A stretch of DNA of 64,000 nt from Lachnospiraceae bacterium AC2012 (lineage in GTDB: Bacteria; Bacillota; Clostridia; Lachnospirales; Lachnospiraceae): the NCBI GenBank assembly GCA_000702525.1, contig JNIN01000002.1, positions 310,001 through 374,000 on the forward strand, given 5' to 3'. The notes beneath the pieces are model-generated. The model saw nothing but the letters and a program-made list of their open reading frames with translations, did not search any database and was not told the origin of the DNA. Shown one piece after another: positions 63,114-64,000 of this stretch. The translations under genes and the position numbers were made by a program. Position 1 is the first letter of the stretch; every line of letters begins with the position of its first letter.

Positions 63114-63151
63114 AAAATGGTCCATTGGGGACGGGGTTAGTGGTTCATTTT
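63114..63151. repeat. dispersed REP-like palindromic repeat, copy 3
   Basis: AAAATGGTCC..TTGGGGACGGGGTTAG..GGTTCATTTT, one arm mismatched; lies between the LicD stop and the ABC-F start. Confidence 0.72.
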
Positions 63152-63164
63152 TATCGACAGTAAT

Positions 63165-64000
63165 TTACGCCTGCTCCTCAGCAGCCTTCTCAGCTGCCTC
63201 AGCTGCAGCAGCCTCCTTAGCACGCAAAAATTCCTCATACTCCGGACGCATATGATCCACATCAATTCCAAAGCGCTCGCCCGACATTCCGCGCTCCTTC
63301 AGCGCCAATCTGAGCGACTCCTCCTGGTCATAGAAGAAGACAGCGCCGCCATGGCCATTCACACCCTGCACCGGCGTCTTCCAATCGCCATACTTAATCT
63401 GAAGCAACTTGTCATAGCCCTTTGGCACCGGCATCTCAAAAACACCCTCAAACGGCATCCAAATCGCTTCCTCATAAGCTTCCTTCGGACAATAATAGTC
63501 CCAATCCTTCGCAAGATCCAGCATCGAAGTCACGTAGTCCGCATCCTCCGGCCCATACATCGCACAAAGTCCCTCCCCGAGAATATTAAGCTGGTACAGA
63601 AGCGACTTCTTCGCATGGAAATGATACCCCGTGAGCTCCTCGATTTTCCGCAAATTCGCACTCAGATCATTCTGATCCACATCTTCCTTGCCAAGCATCT
63701 GCGCCGTCGAGCAAACGATATTAATCAGATCAATCTGCACCTTCTCATCGTTCTTATCTCTAGGCACATAATCCACTGGAAATATATCGATTCCCACCGC
63801 ATAAGGGCAACCATGATATCTCTGCAGGAATTGTTCATCCGTACGAATCGAATTACTATTCAAAACACGCGTATTGAAGCTGTCCTCCATCTCCTCGTTG
63901 TGAATATTAATATATACAAATCCCTCCGGAAGTTCTGTCGACAAAAGCTGGATAAAACGCGTATAATCCGGGCGAAGCATCGCAATATCCATATCGTCGT
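63165..64000 (-). CDS. LicD-family phosphocholine/phosphoryl transferase (5' end outside window)
   Basis: A LicD family protein that continues past the window end; 278 codons are seen. The motif DDMDIAMLRPDYTRF (the DxD-type metal site) starts in the last codons of the window, so the apparent ATG at 63992 is internal. Other marks are GIDIFPVDYVP, MPFEGVFEMPVPKGYDKLLQIKYGDWKTP. LicD enzymes add phosphocholine or related groups to cell-surface glycans. A C-terminal Ala/Glu-rich tail (KEAAAAEAAEKAAEE) is unusual. The surface-polymer operon 11 kb away could be its substrate source (inference). Confidence 0.88.
   Translation of the reverse strand, partial: DDMDIAMLRPDYTRFIQLLSTELPEGFVYINIHNEEMEDSFNTRVLNSNSIRTDEQFLQRYHGCPYAVGIDIFPVDYVPRDKNDEKVQIDLINIVCSTAQMLGKEDVDQNDLSANLRKIEELTGYHFHAKKSLLYQLNILGEGLCAMYGPEDADYVTSMLDLAKDWDYYCPKEAYEEAIWMPFEGVFEMPVPKGYDKLLQIKYGDWKTPVQGVNGHGGAVFFYDQEESLRLALKERGMSGERFGIDVDHMRPEYEEFLRAKEAAAAEAAEKAAEEQA

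Noticed and set aside
1-64000. tRNA, rRNA, insertion sequences, integrase or CRISPR arrays
   Set aside because: Looked for on both strands by eye; none could be supported, although small RNAs might be missed without a covariance search.

Overview
The window looks like chromosomal DNA of a low-GC Firmicute, most probably a Lachnospiraceae-type clostridium. Supporting features are a T-box leader before proS, a tetrahydrofolate riboswitch before an ECF folate transporter, meso-diaminopimelate dehydrogenase, GPH sugar symport, LicD and CDP-glycerol transferases, AGGAGG ribosome sites, and short T-tailed terminators. The family assignment is inferred from gene content. No rRNA, tRNA, insertion sequence or CRISPR array was seen.

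Layout. (1) 1-11.9 kb is a rhamnoside/plant-glycoside utilisation region: rhaD (cut by the window edge) and a FucI/AraA-type sugar isomerase, then an AraC regulator, then an operon with a GH1 beta-glucosidase, GPH symporter, sugar-phosphate isomerase/epimerase and GH78 alpha-L-rhamnosidase, read divergently from a second AraC regulator. A third AraC regulator follows. Together these could import rhamnosyl-glucosides, hydrolyse them and pass rhamnose to dihydroxyacetone phosphate and lactaldehyde. (2) 12-27.3 kb is mixed housekeeping: ddh, two small acidic proteins, a Cache-type chemoreceptor, a GntR/ABC-2 operon with its operators, an AbiE toxin-antitoxin pair with twin palindromic operators, folT-folC under a THF riboswitch, a ferredoxin-type aldo-keto reductase, proS with a proline T-box, and a nucleoside phosphorylase. 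(3) 28.7-52.1 kb is one long minus-strand surface-glycopolymer (teichoic-acid-like) operon. It holds an LCP ligase, two glycosyltransferases, a cohesin-ABC ATPase fusion, two TagG-like permeases, three TagF-like glycerophosphotransferases (two fused to GT2 domains), an esterase-like protein, a HAD protein, an SH3 protein and the initiating sugar transferase. The middle (about 33.2-45.3 kb) is far more AT-rich than the flanks, as in a swapped serotype cassette. The operon begins with an about 345-nt leader that folds into three hairpins, a pseudoknot and a possible attenuator; I do not recognise it as a known riboswitch. (4) 53.0-55.5 kb is an AT-rich islet: an XRE/ImmA control pair and a three-gene operon (DUF4417-like, a HGNPKxHP-motif protein, a small acidic protein), with shared GCGAAC repeats in front of both. 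(5) 55.7-64 kb has a secreted propeller protein, a Maf-HD nucleotide-hydrolase fusion, a MATE exporter, a Uup-like ABC-F ATPase and a LicD protein cut by the window end.

The best candidates for something undescribed are the structured leader of the surface-polymer operon, the cohesin-TM-ABC ATPase fusion with its AT-rich cassette, and the XRE/ImmA-controlled islet. Function beyond family level is inference throughout.
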